A stretch of 64,000 nt of DNA from Akkermansia massiliensis (GCF_018847375.1 NZ_CP072036.1:992001-1056000); one strand, 5' to 3'. Counted from the stretch's first letter, positions 26,037 to 36,179 are shown. Notes: generated by a model from the letters alone, not told the origin. A program made the numbers and translations.

Positions 26037-26522
26037 CTACGGCTCTCCCACATACACCGGCGCGCGGCTGTCCGGGGAATCCGCGTCCAGCTGTTCCAGC
26101 TGGGGCAGGATGTTCTCCATGCTTTCCCAGACGGCGGGAACAATCTTGATTCCGGTCCCGAACTGGGCCGCAATCATCAGGGCGTCCGACGGGCGGGCGT
26201 CCAGCTCCACCAGCTTGTCCATGACCTCGTTGGCGGCCTCCACCGCCACGCGGGCGTAAAAAACTTCATCCTTGCGGCCATTGATGAGCACCAGCCTCAC
26301 CCGGCACTCCATGGCGGATAAAAAATGGGACAGCAGGGAGGACGTGTCCGGCCGCACCGGGCGTTCCCCGTTCAGGCTGCGCTCCAGCGCCATGCCGTCC
26401 GCCAGCTCCATGAAGATAACGCCCGCCTTGCCGGTCAGCGGATCACGCAGGCACACACCTGCCCCGGCCCGGGTATAGAGCAGGGCGTACGGTTCCAGGG
26501 TGATCAGCTTTTCATCCGGCAT
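26037..26522 (-). CDS. Bifunctional nuclease (BFN, DUF151) domain protein
   Basis: This 161-residue protein has the BFN/DUF151 domain, with FMELADGMALE near residue 36, the FYARVAVE strand near 88 and the signature ELDARPSDALMIAAQF near 107-122. The family includes a plant protein with RNase and DNase activity and bacterial homologues of unsure role. It lies 19 bases after the gamma carbonic anhydrase gene on the same strand, so they are likely co-transcribed. Confidence 0.83.
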   Translation of the reverse strand: MPDEKLITLEPYALLYTRAGAGVCLRDPLTGKAGVIFMELADGMALERSLNGERPVRPDTSSLLSHFLSAMECRVRLVLINGRKDEVFYARVAVEAANEVMDKLVELDARPSDALMIAAQFGTGIKIVPAVWESMENILPQLEQLDADSPDSRAPVYVGEP

Positions 26523-26541
26523 GGCGTGCGGAAATCAAATG

Positions 26542-27078
26542 TTAAAAACCGGGATTGATGACTCGCTCCGTATACCGGGCAGCGACCTTGACGTATTTCT
26601 CCGCCCACTTGCGGTTATTATCCGCGGATTCCGGGCCCAGGTCCTTCACCACTTTGGCGGGGGACCCCAGCACCAGGGAATTGGGCGGAATGACGGTGCC
26701 CTTGGTGATCAGCGCGCCCGCGCCCACTACGGATCCCTGGCCGATGACCGCGCCGTCCAGAATGATGGACCCCATGCCGATCAGGCAGTTGTCCTCCACC
26801 GTGCAGGCGTGCAGAATCACGCCGTGGCCCACGGTCACGTACTTGCCTACATAGCAGCCGAAGTCGTCCGCCAGATGGATGCAGCTATTATCCTGGATAT
26901 TGGAGTAATCTCCAATGACGATCTTGTTGATGTCCGCGCGCAGCGTGGTGTGGTACCAGATGCTGGCGTGCTCTCCAATGGTGACATCTCCGATCAGGTC
27001 GGCGCTTTCCGCCACAAAAGCGGTATCCGCCACTTTGGGCCAGAAGTTCGCGTAAGGTTCTCTTGCCATATAGGTCAT
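26542..27078 (-). CDS. Gamma-class carbonic anhydrase family protein
   Basis: This 178-residue left-handed beta-helix protein is built of hexapeptide repeats. All three zinc ligands of the gamma class are present: His in SCIHLADD near residue 69, and two in GHGVILHAC near 86-92. The conserved DD-x-GCYVG loop is also visible. The family (YrdA/PaaY) includes both true carbonic anhydrases and acyl-CoA-linked proteins, so activity is likely but unproven. An alternative start is the second Met (MAREPYANF). Confidence 0.85.
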   Translation of the reverse strand: MTYMAREPYANFWPKVADTAFVAESADLIGDVTIGEHASIWYHTTLRADINKIVIGDYSNIQDNSCIHLADDFGCYVGKYVTVGHGVILHACTVEDNCLIGMGSIILDGAVIGQGSVVGAGALITKGTVIPPNSLVLGSPAKVVKDLGPESADNNRKWAEKYVKVAARYTERVINPGF

Positions 27079-27205
27079 GTATTAGTTGAAGATAAGACAG
27101 CATTCCAGCCTAAAAACGTTCATTCCACGGGTATGCCGCAGCCGGAGGCGGCCAGGGCCGCGCGCCTGGGGAAATGATGGGTGGGGCCGCAGGCGGCCTG
27201 CCGGG

Positions 27206-29434
27206 CTATCCCTCCTCCCGGATGCCCTTCTTGCTGTTCTTCTCCCGCTTCTCCGCGTCCTTGCGCAGGGAAGCGGCCTTCTTTTCATTGCCACCCTTTT
27301 CATAATATCCGGCTATCTTCCTCTGGATGGCAACCTCCTTCTTCACCTTGAAGTAGTCGTCCGACTTGGTTCGGATATAGCGGTTGTAGGAGGATTCCGC
27401 CTCCTTGGCGAGCTGAAGAACGGCCTCCGGCTCCTGGGAGACATACCGGTAATACTGCCCCATCAGCGCCTCGAACACTTCCGCGCGGCGCGCGTAATCC
27501 TTCATGGACTTGCGGTACAGGGAAGCCACGCCGGCCTTGTCCCCGTTCTCCATCAGGATGTCCGCCTGCCGCTTGATGGCGGCGGAAGTCAGATCGCTGC
27601 GGCCCTCGTCCGTCTCCTTTTCCAGCTTTTTCAGGTCCCGGGCCACATTGCGCTTGTTGGTGGAGGCGTCCCTCATGGGGAAAATGTATTCATCCTCCAC
27701 GCGGGCGGCCATGGCCAGGTAATCCGGCCGGGAGCGGAACTTGCGCTTGATCATGGTCACCAGCACATCCCATTCCTCCAGCTTCGTGCCGCTTTCCGGA
27801 CGGCTCATCAGCGCGATCAGGCGTTCCCAGCCCAGAGGGCTTCCGGGGGTGGCCTGCGTGGCGGCTTCCAGCATCACCCGGACGCAATCCGGCTTCTGCA
27901 TCTCTTCAAACAGGTCCGCCAGGGAAAGGTAATCCAGGGAGGTGTCCAGCCGGGAGCCGTTCACCTTCTTGTCCATGCCCTGTAGAAGAGTGGATTCATG
28001 CTTTGACTTGCGGTTGTGCGGATGGGAAAAATGCCCCGTATTGTACCCATACCCGCCATAGGACTGCCAGGTTTCGTCCGTCGTCAGCAGATTGATCCAG
28101 GCGTGCGGGCCGCGGTTGCCGTCCCCGGTGACGTAGGCGGAGGGAATGCCGTTGCATTTGGCGGTATTCACGGCAAAATAGGCCTGGTCCATGCAGATGC
28201 CGCCTTCATCCAGAATCTCCTGGAAGGTGTAATTCGTGTAAGGATCCTTGCCCAGGGCGGCGCGGTCCATCCGGTAGCGGATCATGGAATAGGCACCGCC
28301 CCAGCCCTTCCGGGTAAGGCGCACCTTCTTGCGCGCCCAGTCCATCTCCGACCTCGGCAGGCGCACGTCCACCACGAACAGCAGCTCGGAAGGGCTTAAT
28401 TTGGTAATATCCGTAAGAAGTTCATGGGCTTCATCCATCTCCACGAAGTACTCGAACACCTGTTCCAGCGTCAGGGGAGTAGTGGAAATGTTGGTGGAAG
28501 AAGAGGCCCGCAGCCTGGACGGACTGGAGGCGATGCGGGGGTCCAGCATGGCGCAGGCCAGCGCCAGGGAGGAATACTTGCTCCGGGGCATGGCGGAGGT
28601 TTTCATCCAGAACTCCGCCCACTTCCGCAGGATGCCTCCCCATTCCTCCCTGGGAGTCTGTTCCCGCGCCATCGTGCGCAGGAAGAGCCGCAGAGGGTCG
28701 GAGGGGTCTGAAAAAAGCCACGGATAAAAATATCTGGGGGAACTCTCCTTGAGCTGCTCCTGAATGGTTTCCGCCCCCACCTTGCTGATGAGCTGGTACA
28801 GTTCATTGGCGCGCATGAGATACGGGCTTTGGTCATACATGGACACGTCGAATTTGCCGAATTTAATGACCTTCACGGCGTCACGTTCCAGATTGGACCG
28901 CAGGAAACCGGCGTACAAGTCATAGCGGCCCGTCTCCAGGGCCAGATTGAAGGCGTCCGTAAACAGCTTTCTATTGGCGGCGTTATTGGCCTTCAGGCTG
29001 ACCAGCAAAACGGGCTTTTTGAAAATCTCCAGGCGCGGGTCTTCCTCCCGGACCACGGGCTCTTCCTTCGGCTCTGCGGGAGCCGGCTCCACCGCCTCCG
29101 GTTCCTTCTGCTGCCGTTTTCTGGCGGCCTCTTCCGCAGCCAGGCGTTCCGCTTCCAGCCGTGCTTTTTCCGCCGCCTCCGCACGCGCCCGTTCCTCCGC
29201 CGCCTTGCGCGCCGCCTCCAGCTCCGCAGCCTTCCGTGCGCGCGCCGCTTTCGCTTCCGCGTCCCTTCTGGCCGCCAGCTCTGCGGCCTCCGCCTCCCGT
29301 TGAACGGAAATGCGGTGGTAAACCACTCCGCCGCCGGCAAGAGCCAGCACCAGGATAATGGTCATGACAATTCCCCCGGAGGAGGATTTTTTACGCTTGG
29401 GAGAACCGGGACGCAAGGGATTGACAGGATTCAT
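27206..29434 (-). CDS. Membrane-anchored protein with coiled coil and transglutaminase-like domain
   Basis: This 742-residue protein has a short cytoplasmic N terminus, one membrane helix at about residues 21-39, and then a long Ala/Glu/Arg-rich coiled coil (about 43-112). A Pro/Glu linker leads to an extracytoplasmic region. The transglutaminase-like core carries Cys414 (GGICMDQAYFA), His444 (GPHAWINL) and an upstream aromatic region, the expected thiol triad pattern. The C-terminal 250 residues are helical with repeat-like character (TPR-like). It may act on cell-wall or envelope peptides, which is inference. It is a single-gene unit. Confidence 0.72.
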   Translation of the reverse strand: MNPVNPLRPGSPKRKKSSSGGIVMTIILVLALAGGGVVYHRISVQREAEAAELAARRDAEAKAARARKAAELEAARKAAEERARAEAAEKARLEAERLAAEEAARKRQQKEPEAVEPAPAEPKEEPVVREEDPRLEIFKKPVLLVSLKANNAANRKLFTDAFNLALETGRYDLYAGFLRSNLERDAVKVIKFGKFDVSMYDQSPYLMRANELYQLISKVGAETIQEQLKESSPRYFYPWLFSDPSDPLRLFLRTMAREQTPREEWGGILRKWAEFWMKTSAMPRSKYSSLALACAMLDPRIASSPSRLRASSSTNISTTPLTLEQVFEYFVEMDEAHELLTDITKLSPSELLFVVDVRLPRSEMDWARKKVRLTRKGWGGAYSMIRYRMDRAALGKDPYTNYTFQEILDEGGICMDQAYFAVNTAKCNGIPSAYVTGDGNRGPHAWINLLTTDETWQSYGGYGYNTGHFSHPHNRKSKHESTLLQGMDKKVNGSRLDTSLDYLSLADLFEEMQKPDCVRVMLEAATQATPGSPLGWERLIALMSRPESGTKLEEWDVLVTMIKRKFRSRPDYLAMAARVEDEYIFPMRDASTNKRNVARDLKKLEKETDEGRSDLTSAAIKRQADILMENGDKAGVASLYRKSMKDYARRAEVFEALMGQYYRYVSQEPEAVLQLAKEAESSYNRYIRTKSDDYFKVKKEVAIQRKIAGYYEKGGNEKKAASLRKDAEKREKNSKKGIREEG

Positions 29435-29723
29435 GGGATAAGGCTTGAACGGGTTGGAGCAAATTGGGCAGGGAAGGAAAAAAGATTTCCATCCCTGTTC
29501 CGTTTGACATAAAAGCGCAATACCCTCCCAAGGTCAACTTGAAACAACGGTCTTTTCCGGTGAGTCCATCTTCCGGAACCCGTTAAGAATCAAACCAAGG
29601 GATTTTTCCTTGTGTTTTCATAGCCATTTTATAGGATTAGGTTTTCACGTGTTCCCAAAAACATGAGAAAAATACAAGTATCCTGCTAATTATTCCATCA
29701 TCTTTATCCGTCTTTCGCCGCCT

Positions 29724-30377
29724 ATGAATATTTCTCATGCTCTCAGCCCGCTTCTGGCCGTCATTTCGGGAAGCCTCCTCTCCGGAACGGCCCTCAGTGA
29801 CAACATCGTGCTGCCTCCGCCGGACAAAAAGGGCGGCAGGCCGCTCATGCAGGTCCTGAATGAACGGCATTCCACCAGATCCTTCGCAGACAAGCCCATT
29901 CCGATGGAAATCCTGTCTTCCCTGCTCTGGGCGGCTCAAGGCGTCAACCGGGACGATCCTGATTACCGTACGGCGCCGTCCTCCCGGAATTCCAACGAAA
30001 TAGAAATCTATGCCGTCCTGCCGCAGGGCGCCTATCTTTACAAGCCGGAAACCCACCAGTTGGAGCGAGTGGTTCAGGGCGATATGCGTGCCGCCACGGG
30101 AACGCAGGAATTCGCGGCTACCGCGCCGCTGAACCTGGTCTATGTGGTGGACCAGTCCAAACAGCCCGGAGACTTTGACGCCAAAAGAAAACTGGTCACG
30201 GCCTGCACGGGCGTGGGATTCATCGGAGAAAACGTCTATCTTTTCTGTACTTCCGCGGGCCTCGGCACCGTCTTCCGCGCCATGATTGACGCCGACTATA
30301 TCCAGCGGCGCTTGAAACTCCCCGTCTTTAAAAAAGTCCTGTACGCCCAGAGCGTCGGTTACCCGTCCGATTCCTGA
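29724..30377 (+). CDS. Exported SagB-type nitroreductase-family protein
   Basis: This 217-residue protein has a signal peptide (about 25 residues, ending near SGTALS) and then a nitroreductase-fold domain with LNERHSTRSFADKPIP near residue 47, LLWAAQGVNR near 71, TAPSSRNSNEIEIYAV near 86 and VGFIGENVYLFCTSAGLGTV near 162. These match the SagB/ThcOx-like FMN oxidoreductases. Export of a flavin enzyme of this type is unusual but is seen in this phylum. The stop is 8 bases before the start of the phosphatase gene, so the two form a pair. Confidence 0.8.
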   Translation: MNISHALSPLLAVISGSLLSGTALSDNIVLPPPDKKGGRPLMQVLNERHSTRSFADKPIPMEILSSLLWAAQGVNRDDPDYRTAPSSRNSNEIEIYAVLPQGAYLYKPETHQLERVVQGDMRAATGTQEFAATAPLNLVYVVDQSKQPGDFDAKRKLVTACTGVGFIGENVYLFCTSAGLGTVFRAMIDADYIQRRLKLPVFKKVLYAQSVGYPSDS

Positions 30378-30385
30378 AAGAAACC

Positions 30386-30958
30386 ATGAACCGGAACGCT
30401 GTGATACTCGCCGTTCTGGCGGCGCCTCTTCCCCTTGCCTGCGCAGAAACCTTGATGGAAACCCCCGCTCCCATCAAGGTAAAAGACGCCAGAAACTGCT
30501 ACCGCCTCAGCCCGGAGCTGTACCGTTCCGGACAACCCGGCGGCGACGGGTTCAAGGCCCTGGAAAAGCTGGGGCTCAAATCCGTCCTGAACCTGCGGGA
30601 ATACCACAGCGACGCCGATGAGGCGGAACATACCGGACTGCGCCTGTACCGCATTAAACTGGCGGCAGGGAAAGTGACCCGGGAAGAACTCATGGACTGC
30701 CTGCTGGTCATCAGCAGCGCGCCCAAGCCCGTTCTGGTGCACTGCTGGCACGGGTCCGACCGCACCGGCATTGTCTGCGCCGCCTACCGCATCGTCATGC
30801 AGGGCTGGACGCCGGAAAAGGCGCTTGAAGAGCTGATGGACGAACGCTTCGGGCACCACCGGTCCTACTACTCCAACCTCGCGGAACTGGTCAGAGACAC
30901 GGACTGGAAGGCGTTCAAAGAGGAATTCCGGAGAAAAAGACAGGCTCAGGGCGTCTGA
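30386..30958 (+). CDS. Exported dual-specificity / tyrosine phosphatase-like protein
   Basis: This 190-residue protein has a signal peptide ending near CA-ETL (residue 20) and a cysteine-dependent phosphatase fold with LYRSGQPGGDGF near 46 and the P-loop HCWHGSDRTG (Cys120, Arg126 of the CX5R motif). An acidic segment, EYHSDADE, lies where the general acid is expected. It belongs to the DSP/DUF442-like exported group. It is probably transcribed with the nitroreductase gene 8 bases upstream. Its substrate, protein or small phosphoester, is unknown. Confidence 0.82.
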   Translation: MNRNAVILAVLAAPLPLACAETLMETPAPIKVKDARNCYRLSPELYRSGQPGGDGFKALEKLGLKSVLNLREYHSDADEAEHTGLRLYRIKLAAGKVTREELMDCLLVISSAPKPVLVHCWHGSDRTGIVCAAYRIVMQGWTPEKALEELMDERFGHHRSYYSNLAELVRDTDWKAFKEEFRRKRQAQGV

Positions 30959-31040
30959 CACCCAGGCTGCGGCTCCCCCCATGGCGCGGGTTCATGGAAA
31001 AAAGCTTTTTCCAGTGACGCGGGCAGAAGACCCGGCGGTT

Positions 31041-32972
31041 TTACCACTGGTTGTCCAAGTTTTTGGTATCTATCTTTCCAGGCTCCTTGTTGCGCTCCTT
31101 CATGCCGCGGATGGGCTTGGGCTCCTTCTCGTGAAGGTCCAGGACATCAATCACATTCTCCCCTTTTTTCAGGAAGGGGGCCGGAACGTACAGCCTTAAT
31201 TGAGGCCCCACATTCCAATACCGCCCCACATTCACGCCGTTCACCCACACGTATCCCTTGGCATAGCGGGACATGTCCAGGAACGTGTCCTGCGGCTCTT
31301 CAATGTTCACGACGGCCCGGAAATGCGCTCCTTCCCGTTTCCGGGAAGGGCCCTTTCCCTTGGGTGCCTGGACAATGGAGTCAGCCTTCAGGGGAAGGGC
31401 CCTCACCGTCCAGTTCTTCAACTCGCGCGTTCCCAGCTTCACAGGGCCGTGCAGTCCCTTGCGGTCGCTCTCCATGCTGATGTGGAAATTGATATGTCCC
31501 ATGGCCTCCACCAGGATTTCCAGCGTTCCCGGCTTCTTGCGCTCCGGCAGCTCCACGCTCTTCTGTCCCAGGCGTCGGTCCAGCGTGCCGACCGGCTCTC
31601 CGTTCAGGTACACCTGGGCATAGTCATTGACGTTGGTGAATTCCAGCGTTTCAGGCGGTCCGGCCGGAACGGTGGCGCTGTAAACGGCGATGCCCTGGTT
31701 CTGGTTCCACTGTTCGAAATAGGGCGGCTGCGGGAACTTGGACTGGAAGGGCTTGGGCAGGTTCTCCCAAAGGCCGGCATGGACCACGGGCGTGAACTCC
31801 GGAATCTCCATGGCCGGGATGTCCGCGGGAGGTTCCGGCACGGCGGCTTCCGGAGGCAGTTTTTCCAGGATGATTTCCCTCATCTGGGCGTAATATTCAT
31901 TCATCCGGCCCTGTTCGTCCACGGGAGAGCCGTAATCGTAACTCGTCAGGTCCGGCTGGTATTTTCCCGGCCCCCCGTTGTTGGCGCCCGCCGTAAACCC
32001 GAAGTTGGTGCCACCGTGGAAAACGAACAGGCTGAAGGAGCGCCCCTTGTCCATAAACCAGCGGACGTGGTTGACAATGCCTGGGGTGGGGGCCCAGTTC
32101 CCCTCCCCCCAGTGCCGCAGCCAGCCCGGATACGTTTCCGAGGAAAAAACGGGAACGCCCGGATTGCACTTATTAGCCACCTCCCAGTGGCCGTCGTTCA
32201 GCCCCGGGTCCAGTCCCACGGCCACGCCGGGAAGCACCACCCCTTTCAGGAAATGTTCCCCCGCGCCGTCGGACGTGTAAAAGGGGCCGAAGCCCTTCCT
32301 GGTCCAGAACGCTTTCAGCCACTCCATGTACTTGCGGTCCTTCCTCTGGTAGCTCCCGTATTCGTTCTCAAGCTGGGTCATCAGGATAGGGCCTCCGTTT
32401 TTGACCAAAAAGGGCTCCGCCACACGGGCCACGGCTTCCAGATACCGCGTCTGCGCCTTCATGAATTTGGCGTCTTCCGTAGTCCTCAATTTGGCCTTGG
32501 GATCCTTCAGCAGATAATGGGGCAACCCTCCCAGGTCCCATTCCCCGCACACATAGGGACCGGGGCGGAACAGAACCCACATGCCTTCCTCCTGGCATAT
32601 CTTGAGAAACTCTCCCAGATCGCGGTTGCCCGTCTTGAAGTCAAAGCTGCCGTCCGGCTGTTCATGGTCGTTCCAGAACACGTAAAACGCAATGGTGTTC
32701 AAGCCCATGGCCCGGGCAGTCCTGATGCGGTGCCTCCAGTACTCCCTGGGGATGCGCTGGGGATGCATCTCCGCTCCGCGTATCTGGAACGGTTTTCCAT
32801 TCAGCATGAACTCCTGGTTCCCTTCCCCGCCGAACTTGAACACGGCGGGAGCTCCACCGGAAGGAGCGGGCTTCTGCACATTCCGGACAGCCCCGGGACC
32901 GGCCCATGCCAATGCTCCCACTCCGGCGGCCATCAGGGCGGCAGCCCAACTGAAACCATATTGCTTCATCAT
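31041..32972 (-). CDS. Secreted glycoside hydrolase family 35 beta-galactosidase
   Basis: This 643-residue protein removes terminal beta-galactose, in this setting plausibly from mucin or milk glycans. After a signal peptide (about 24 residues) comes the GH35 barrel, with FRPGPYVCGEWDLGGLP near residue 136, the acid/base Glu204 in QLENEYGSY and the likely nucleophile Glu279 in FSSETYPGW. Beta-sandwich domains follow, with GYVWVNGVNVGRYWNVGPQ near 580. The full catalytic set is present and the length is typical. It is a single-gene unit. Confidence 0.92.
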   Translation of the reverse strand: MMKQYGFSWAAALMAAGVGALAWAGPGAVRNVQKPAPSGGAPAVFKFGGEGNQEFMLNGKPFQIRGAEMHPQRIPREYWRHRIRTARAMGLNTIAFYVFWNDHEQPDGSFDFKTGNRDLGEFLKICQEEGMWVLFRPGPYVCGEWDLGGLPHYLLKDPKAKLRTTEDAKFMKAQTRYLEAVARVAEPFLVKNGGPILMTQLENEYGSYQRKDRKYMEWLKAFWTRKGFGPFYTSDGAGEHFLKGVVLPGVAVGLDPGLNDGHWEVANKCNPGVPVFSSETYPGWLRHWGEGNWAPTPGIVNHVRWFMDKGRSFSLFVFHGGTNFGFTAGANNGGPGKYQPDLTSYDYGSPVDEQGRMNEYYAQMREIILEKLPPEAAVPEPPADIPAMEIPEFTPVVHAGLWENLPKPFQSKFPQPPYFEQWNQNQGIAVYSATVPAGPPETLEFTNVNDYAQVYLNGEPVGTLDRRLGQKSVELPERKKPGTLEILVEAMGHINFHISMESDRKGLHGPVKLGTRELKNWTVRALPLKADSIVQAPKGKGPSRKREGAHFRAVVNIEEPQDTFLDMSRYAKGYVWVNGVNVGRYWNVGPQLRLYVPAPFLKKGENVIDVLDLHEKEPKPIRGMKERNKEPGKIDTKNLDNQW

Positions 32973-33175
32973 GCTGAACTGTTAATCCATTTGAAGACGG
33001 TTGCCAATCACAATTTTACCCGCCGCCGCCGCACCTGTGAGGCGTCCTTCCCCTCCTCCGGCGGACTGCCGGGGCCGGACGGCAGGAATTTCTCCTGCGG
33101 CGGGGAATATTATCACGTCATACGCCTCCATTCCTTTGCGCGAAAGCCGGAGGGCGCCTGTCTAAATTCAGCGAT

Positions 33176-33940
33176 ATGAAAACAATTGTTCTTCTGCGCC
33201 ATGGAGAAAGCACGTGGAACCGTGAAAACAGGTTCACCGGATGGACGGATGTGGACCTGACGGAACTGGGGATAGAGGAAGCGAATCATGCGGGCGACCT
33301 GCTGAAAGACAAGGGCATGGCTTTTGACCAGGCTTACACCTCCTACCTCAAGCGCGCCGTGAAGACGCTTAACTGCGTGCTGGACCGTCTGGACCAGGAC
33401 TGGCTGCCCGTCGCCAAAAGCTGGCGGCTGAATGAAAAGCACTACGGCATGCTCCAGGGGTTGAACAAAAGTGAAACGGCCCAAAAATACGGAGACGAGC
33501 AGGTGCTGATCTGGCGGCGCAGCTATGACGTGGCGCCCCCTCCCCTGGCGGAGGACGATCCCGCCAACCCCAAGTGGGACCCCCGCTACAAGGGGGTGCC
33601 GGATAACGAACTTCCGCGGACGGAATCCCTGAAGGAGGCCATTGACCGCATGATTCCCTACTGGGAGGGAACCATCCTCCCCTCCCTCCGGACGCTGGAC
33701 AATATCCTGATCGTGGCCCACGGCAACACGCTGCGCGGCATGATCAAGTACCTGAAAAACATCCCCAACGACCAGCTTCTTTCCCTGAACCTTCCCACCG
33801 CCATTCCCTATGTGTTTGAATTTGACGATTCCCTGAACCTGGAGAAAGACTACTTTCTGGGAGATCCGGAAGAAATCCGCAAACGCATGGAAGCCGTCGC
33901 CAGCCAGGGAAGCGCGAAAAAAAAACCGCCGATCGCCTAA
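33176..33940 (+). CDS. gpmA: 2,3-bisphosphoglycerate-dependent phosphoglycerate mutase
   Basis: This 254-residue glycolytic enzyme interconverts 3- and 2-phosphoglycerate. It has the RHGESTWN motif with phosphohistidine His9, Glu87 in [14 protein letters not shown], the [11 protein letters not shown] block near 114 and the second His182 in [10 protein letters not shown]. The length (about 250) and the C-terminal tail fit the dPGM type. It lies 16 bases upstream of the D-lactate dehydrogenase gene; the two make a short unit of glycolysis and fermentation genes. Confidence 0.94.
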   Translation: MKTIVLLRHGESTWNRENRFTGWTDVDLTELGIEEANHAGDLLKDKGMAFDQAYTSYLKRAVKTLNCVLDRLDQDWLPVAKSWRLNEKHYGMLQGLNKSETAQKYGDEQVLIWRRSYDVAPPPLAEDDPANPKWDPRYKGVPDNELPRTESLKEAIDRMIPYWEGTILPSLRTLDNILIVAHGNTLRGMIKYLKNIPNDQLLSLNLPTAIPYVFEFDDSLNLEKDYFLGDPEEIRKRMEAVASQGSAKKKPPIA

Positions 33941-33956
33941 CCCCCCTCCCTTCCGC

Positions 33957-34979
33957 ATGACCGACCATTCCTGCCGCATTGCGTTTTTTGACGCCAAGCC
34001 CTACGACCGGGACTCCTTCAACCCGATCAACGAGCGCGAATTCCATTACGACATCCGCTACTTCAAGGGGCACCTCACCCCGGACAGCGTGCCGCTGACC
34101 CGCGGCACGGACGTGGCGTGCATCTTCGTCAACGACACGGCAAACCGGGAAGTGATCCGGAGCCTGAAGGAAAACGGCGTCAAACTGCTGGCCCTGCGCT
34201 GCGCCGGATTCAACAACGTGGACCTGAAAGCGGCGGAAGAAGCGGACCTGCCCGTCGTCAGGGTCCCCCAATACTCCCCCTATGCGGTGGCGGAACACGC
34301 CGTAGCCCTGATGCTCTCCCTGAACCGCAAGATACACCGCGCGTACTGGCGCACCAGGGACGGCAACTTTTCCCTGCACGGGCTGATGGGCTTTGACATG
34401 AACGGGAAAACGGCCGGCATCATCGGAACGGGGAAAATCGCCAGAATCCTCATCCGCATCCTCAAGGGGTTCGGCATGAACATCCTGGCCTACGATCCGT
34501 ACCCCGACCAGCGCTTTGCGGAAGAAGCCGGCATTACGTACACCACGCTGGACGACCTGTACGCCCGGTCCGACATCATTTCCCTGCACTGCCCCCTCAC
34601 CCCGGAAACGGAATACCTGATTAATGCGGACTCCATCGGCAAAATGAAGGACGGCGTGATGATCATCAACACGGGACGCGGCAAGCTGATTAACACGGAA
34701 ATGCTGATTGACGGCCTGAAATCAAAAAAAGTGGGGTCCGCCGGCCTGGACGTGTATGAAGAGGAAGGGGAATATTTTTACGAAGACAAGTCCGACCGAA
34801 TCATTGACGACGACACCCTGGCGCGCCTGCTCTCCTTCAACAACGTCATCCTGACCTCCCACCAGGGCTTTTTCACGAAGGAAGCCCTGCACAACATTGC
34901 GGAAGTCACCCTGCACAACATCCGGGACTTCCTGGAAGGCAAGCCGCTGGCCAACCGCGTATCGCTCCAGTCACACTGA
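33957..34979 (+). CDS. ldhA: D-lactate dehydrogenase (2-hydroxyacid dehydrogenase family)
   Basis: This 340-residue NAD-dependent enzyme reduces pyruvate to D-lactate. The NAD fold has GIIGTGKIARILIRILKGFG near residue 160. Catalytic Arg lies in NTGRGKLINTE (near 240), with Glu and the His of TSHQGFFTKEAL (near 300). The specific segment EEEGEYFYEDKSD matches the fermentative LdhA type rather than phosphoglycerate dehydrogenase. It follows gpmA closely. Confidence 0.9.
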   Translation: MTDHSCRIAFFDAKPYDRDSFNPINEREFHYDIRYFKGHLTPDSVPLTRGTDVACIFVNDTANREVIRSLKENGVKLLALRCAGFNNVDLKAAEEADLPVVRVPQYSPYAVAEHAVALMLSLNRKIHRAYWRTRDGNFSLHGLMGFDMNGKTAGIIGTGKIARILIRILKGFGMNILAYDPYPDQRFAEEAGITYTTLDDLYARSDIISLHCPLTPETEYLINADSIGKMKDGVMIINTGRGKLINTEMLIDGLKSKKVGSAGLDVYEEEGEYFYEDKSDRIIDDDTLARLLSFNNVILTSHQGFFTKEALHNIAEVTLHNIRDFLEGKPLANRVSLQSH

Positions 34980-35178
34980 ACGCACCCGGCACCTGCTTCC
35001 GTGAGGGGAATGCGCGCGGCCTCCCATCCGTGTTTTCCCCGCAGGGCCGCCGCACCGGCATCCGTATGCCGGACGGCGCATGAAGTTCATGCGCCAGGGA
35101 ATGCGCCCCGGCGGAGTGAGCGGAAAAGACGCCGCCGCTTTTCCGCGCTAAAGGACAGGCACGTCATAGGAAACAGTT

Positions 35179-35842
35179 TCACCCCCCCTGTTTCTCCACT
35201 ACCTGCCGCCTGACCACGCGCATCACATTCCCTTCATAATCCCAGCTCTCCAGCGACCACCGCACGTTGTAAATGGCCGGAACCCGGTACACGCATTCCA
35301 CGGAAAGCTCCGGTATCCGGTACGGCGGGAAGCGTGCCTTCCACTCTCTTCAGGTTCTTGAAAGCGGCACGGCAAATTTCATACGCCTTTTCCGGATTCT
35401 CATAAGTATTCCCCGGAAGCAGGGCGTCCCGGAGCAGCGCGGCGGGAAGGGAGCCGGAAAACAACAGCCTTGAACCAACTGGGAGAACGGGTTGCCGGGC
35501 ATCCTGGAACAACTGCCTCCCCAGGGTAATGGAACAGCCGTTCAACTGGAAAAACAATTCGTCGGCAATCCAGTCCGTTCCCGCCTTTCCATTCAGGCCC
35601 GGCCATCTGTTTGCGGCCACCTCCACCACTTGCAGCAAGCACGGCACGGACGGCTTTTCCCGTTCCGCCGGCGGAAGGCTCTCCATATAGGCCGCCACAG
35701 GCGACAGGCGCGTTTTTTCAGGCAGGATTACGGGCTGTTCAAAAGGTTCCTCGTCAAAGCCGTCCAGGACCTTTTCAGCTTTCAGCGCTCCCGCGCCCAT
35801 TCCGGACAGGAGGAAAATCAGCAAATAACGTTGCATCATCAA
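35179..35842 (-). pseudogene. Secreted protein gene interrupted by a frameshift
   Basis: The frame from the ATG at 35842 encodes a signal peptide and about 165 normal residues up to FKNLKRVEG, then runs into low-quality residues and stops at 35234. In the adjacent frame, starting at about 35340, a well-formed C terminus continues (FPPYRIPELSVECVYRVP, later NVRWSLESWDYEGNV) and stops at 35179. A single-base change near 35335-35345, in ACGCTTCCC on the minus strand, would join them into one protein of about 220 residues. It may be a real mutation or a sequencing error. Function is unknown; a TonB-like or beta-sheet periplasmic ending is possible. Confidence 0.68.
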
Positions 35843-36179
35843 TCATCAGGGCAGCCAGGGGGTATTCCGGCCATCGTTGATTAAATGCTCTTGACGCATG
35901 GAGAACAAGCAGCTTTTCCTCTTTCTTCCTTCTCAACATACTACTGGAAATTTCCGGAAAATTATCCGGCCCAGCGTCAAGCTTCCCAGCTGTAAAAACT
36001 CCCTTGTTAAGTCCCTCCGGAGGCCGGAGAATCGCCGGCCCTCTCGCCATTCCGGAACCATATCCGGAGGGAAGGCACGAAAAATCCTGCCCACTTTTTT
36101 ATTGACGGCAACAGCGTCTTGAAGGACAAGATGGAATAGATTAACATCTGTCTTTCAACTCCAACCATCCATATCCAAC
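35843..36179. other. 337-bp gap between divergent genes
   Basis: No gene is supported here. It lies between the 5' ends of the minus-strand frameshifted gene and the plus-strand secreted protein gene, so it should hold promoters for both. A TTGACG at about 36104 is a possible -35 box for the plus-strand gene, but I see no good -10 at the right distance. Confidence 0.4.

Noticed and set aside
31200..33179. 659-residue plus-strand open frame
   Set aside because: It is antisense to the GH35 gene, whose active-site motifs are complete.
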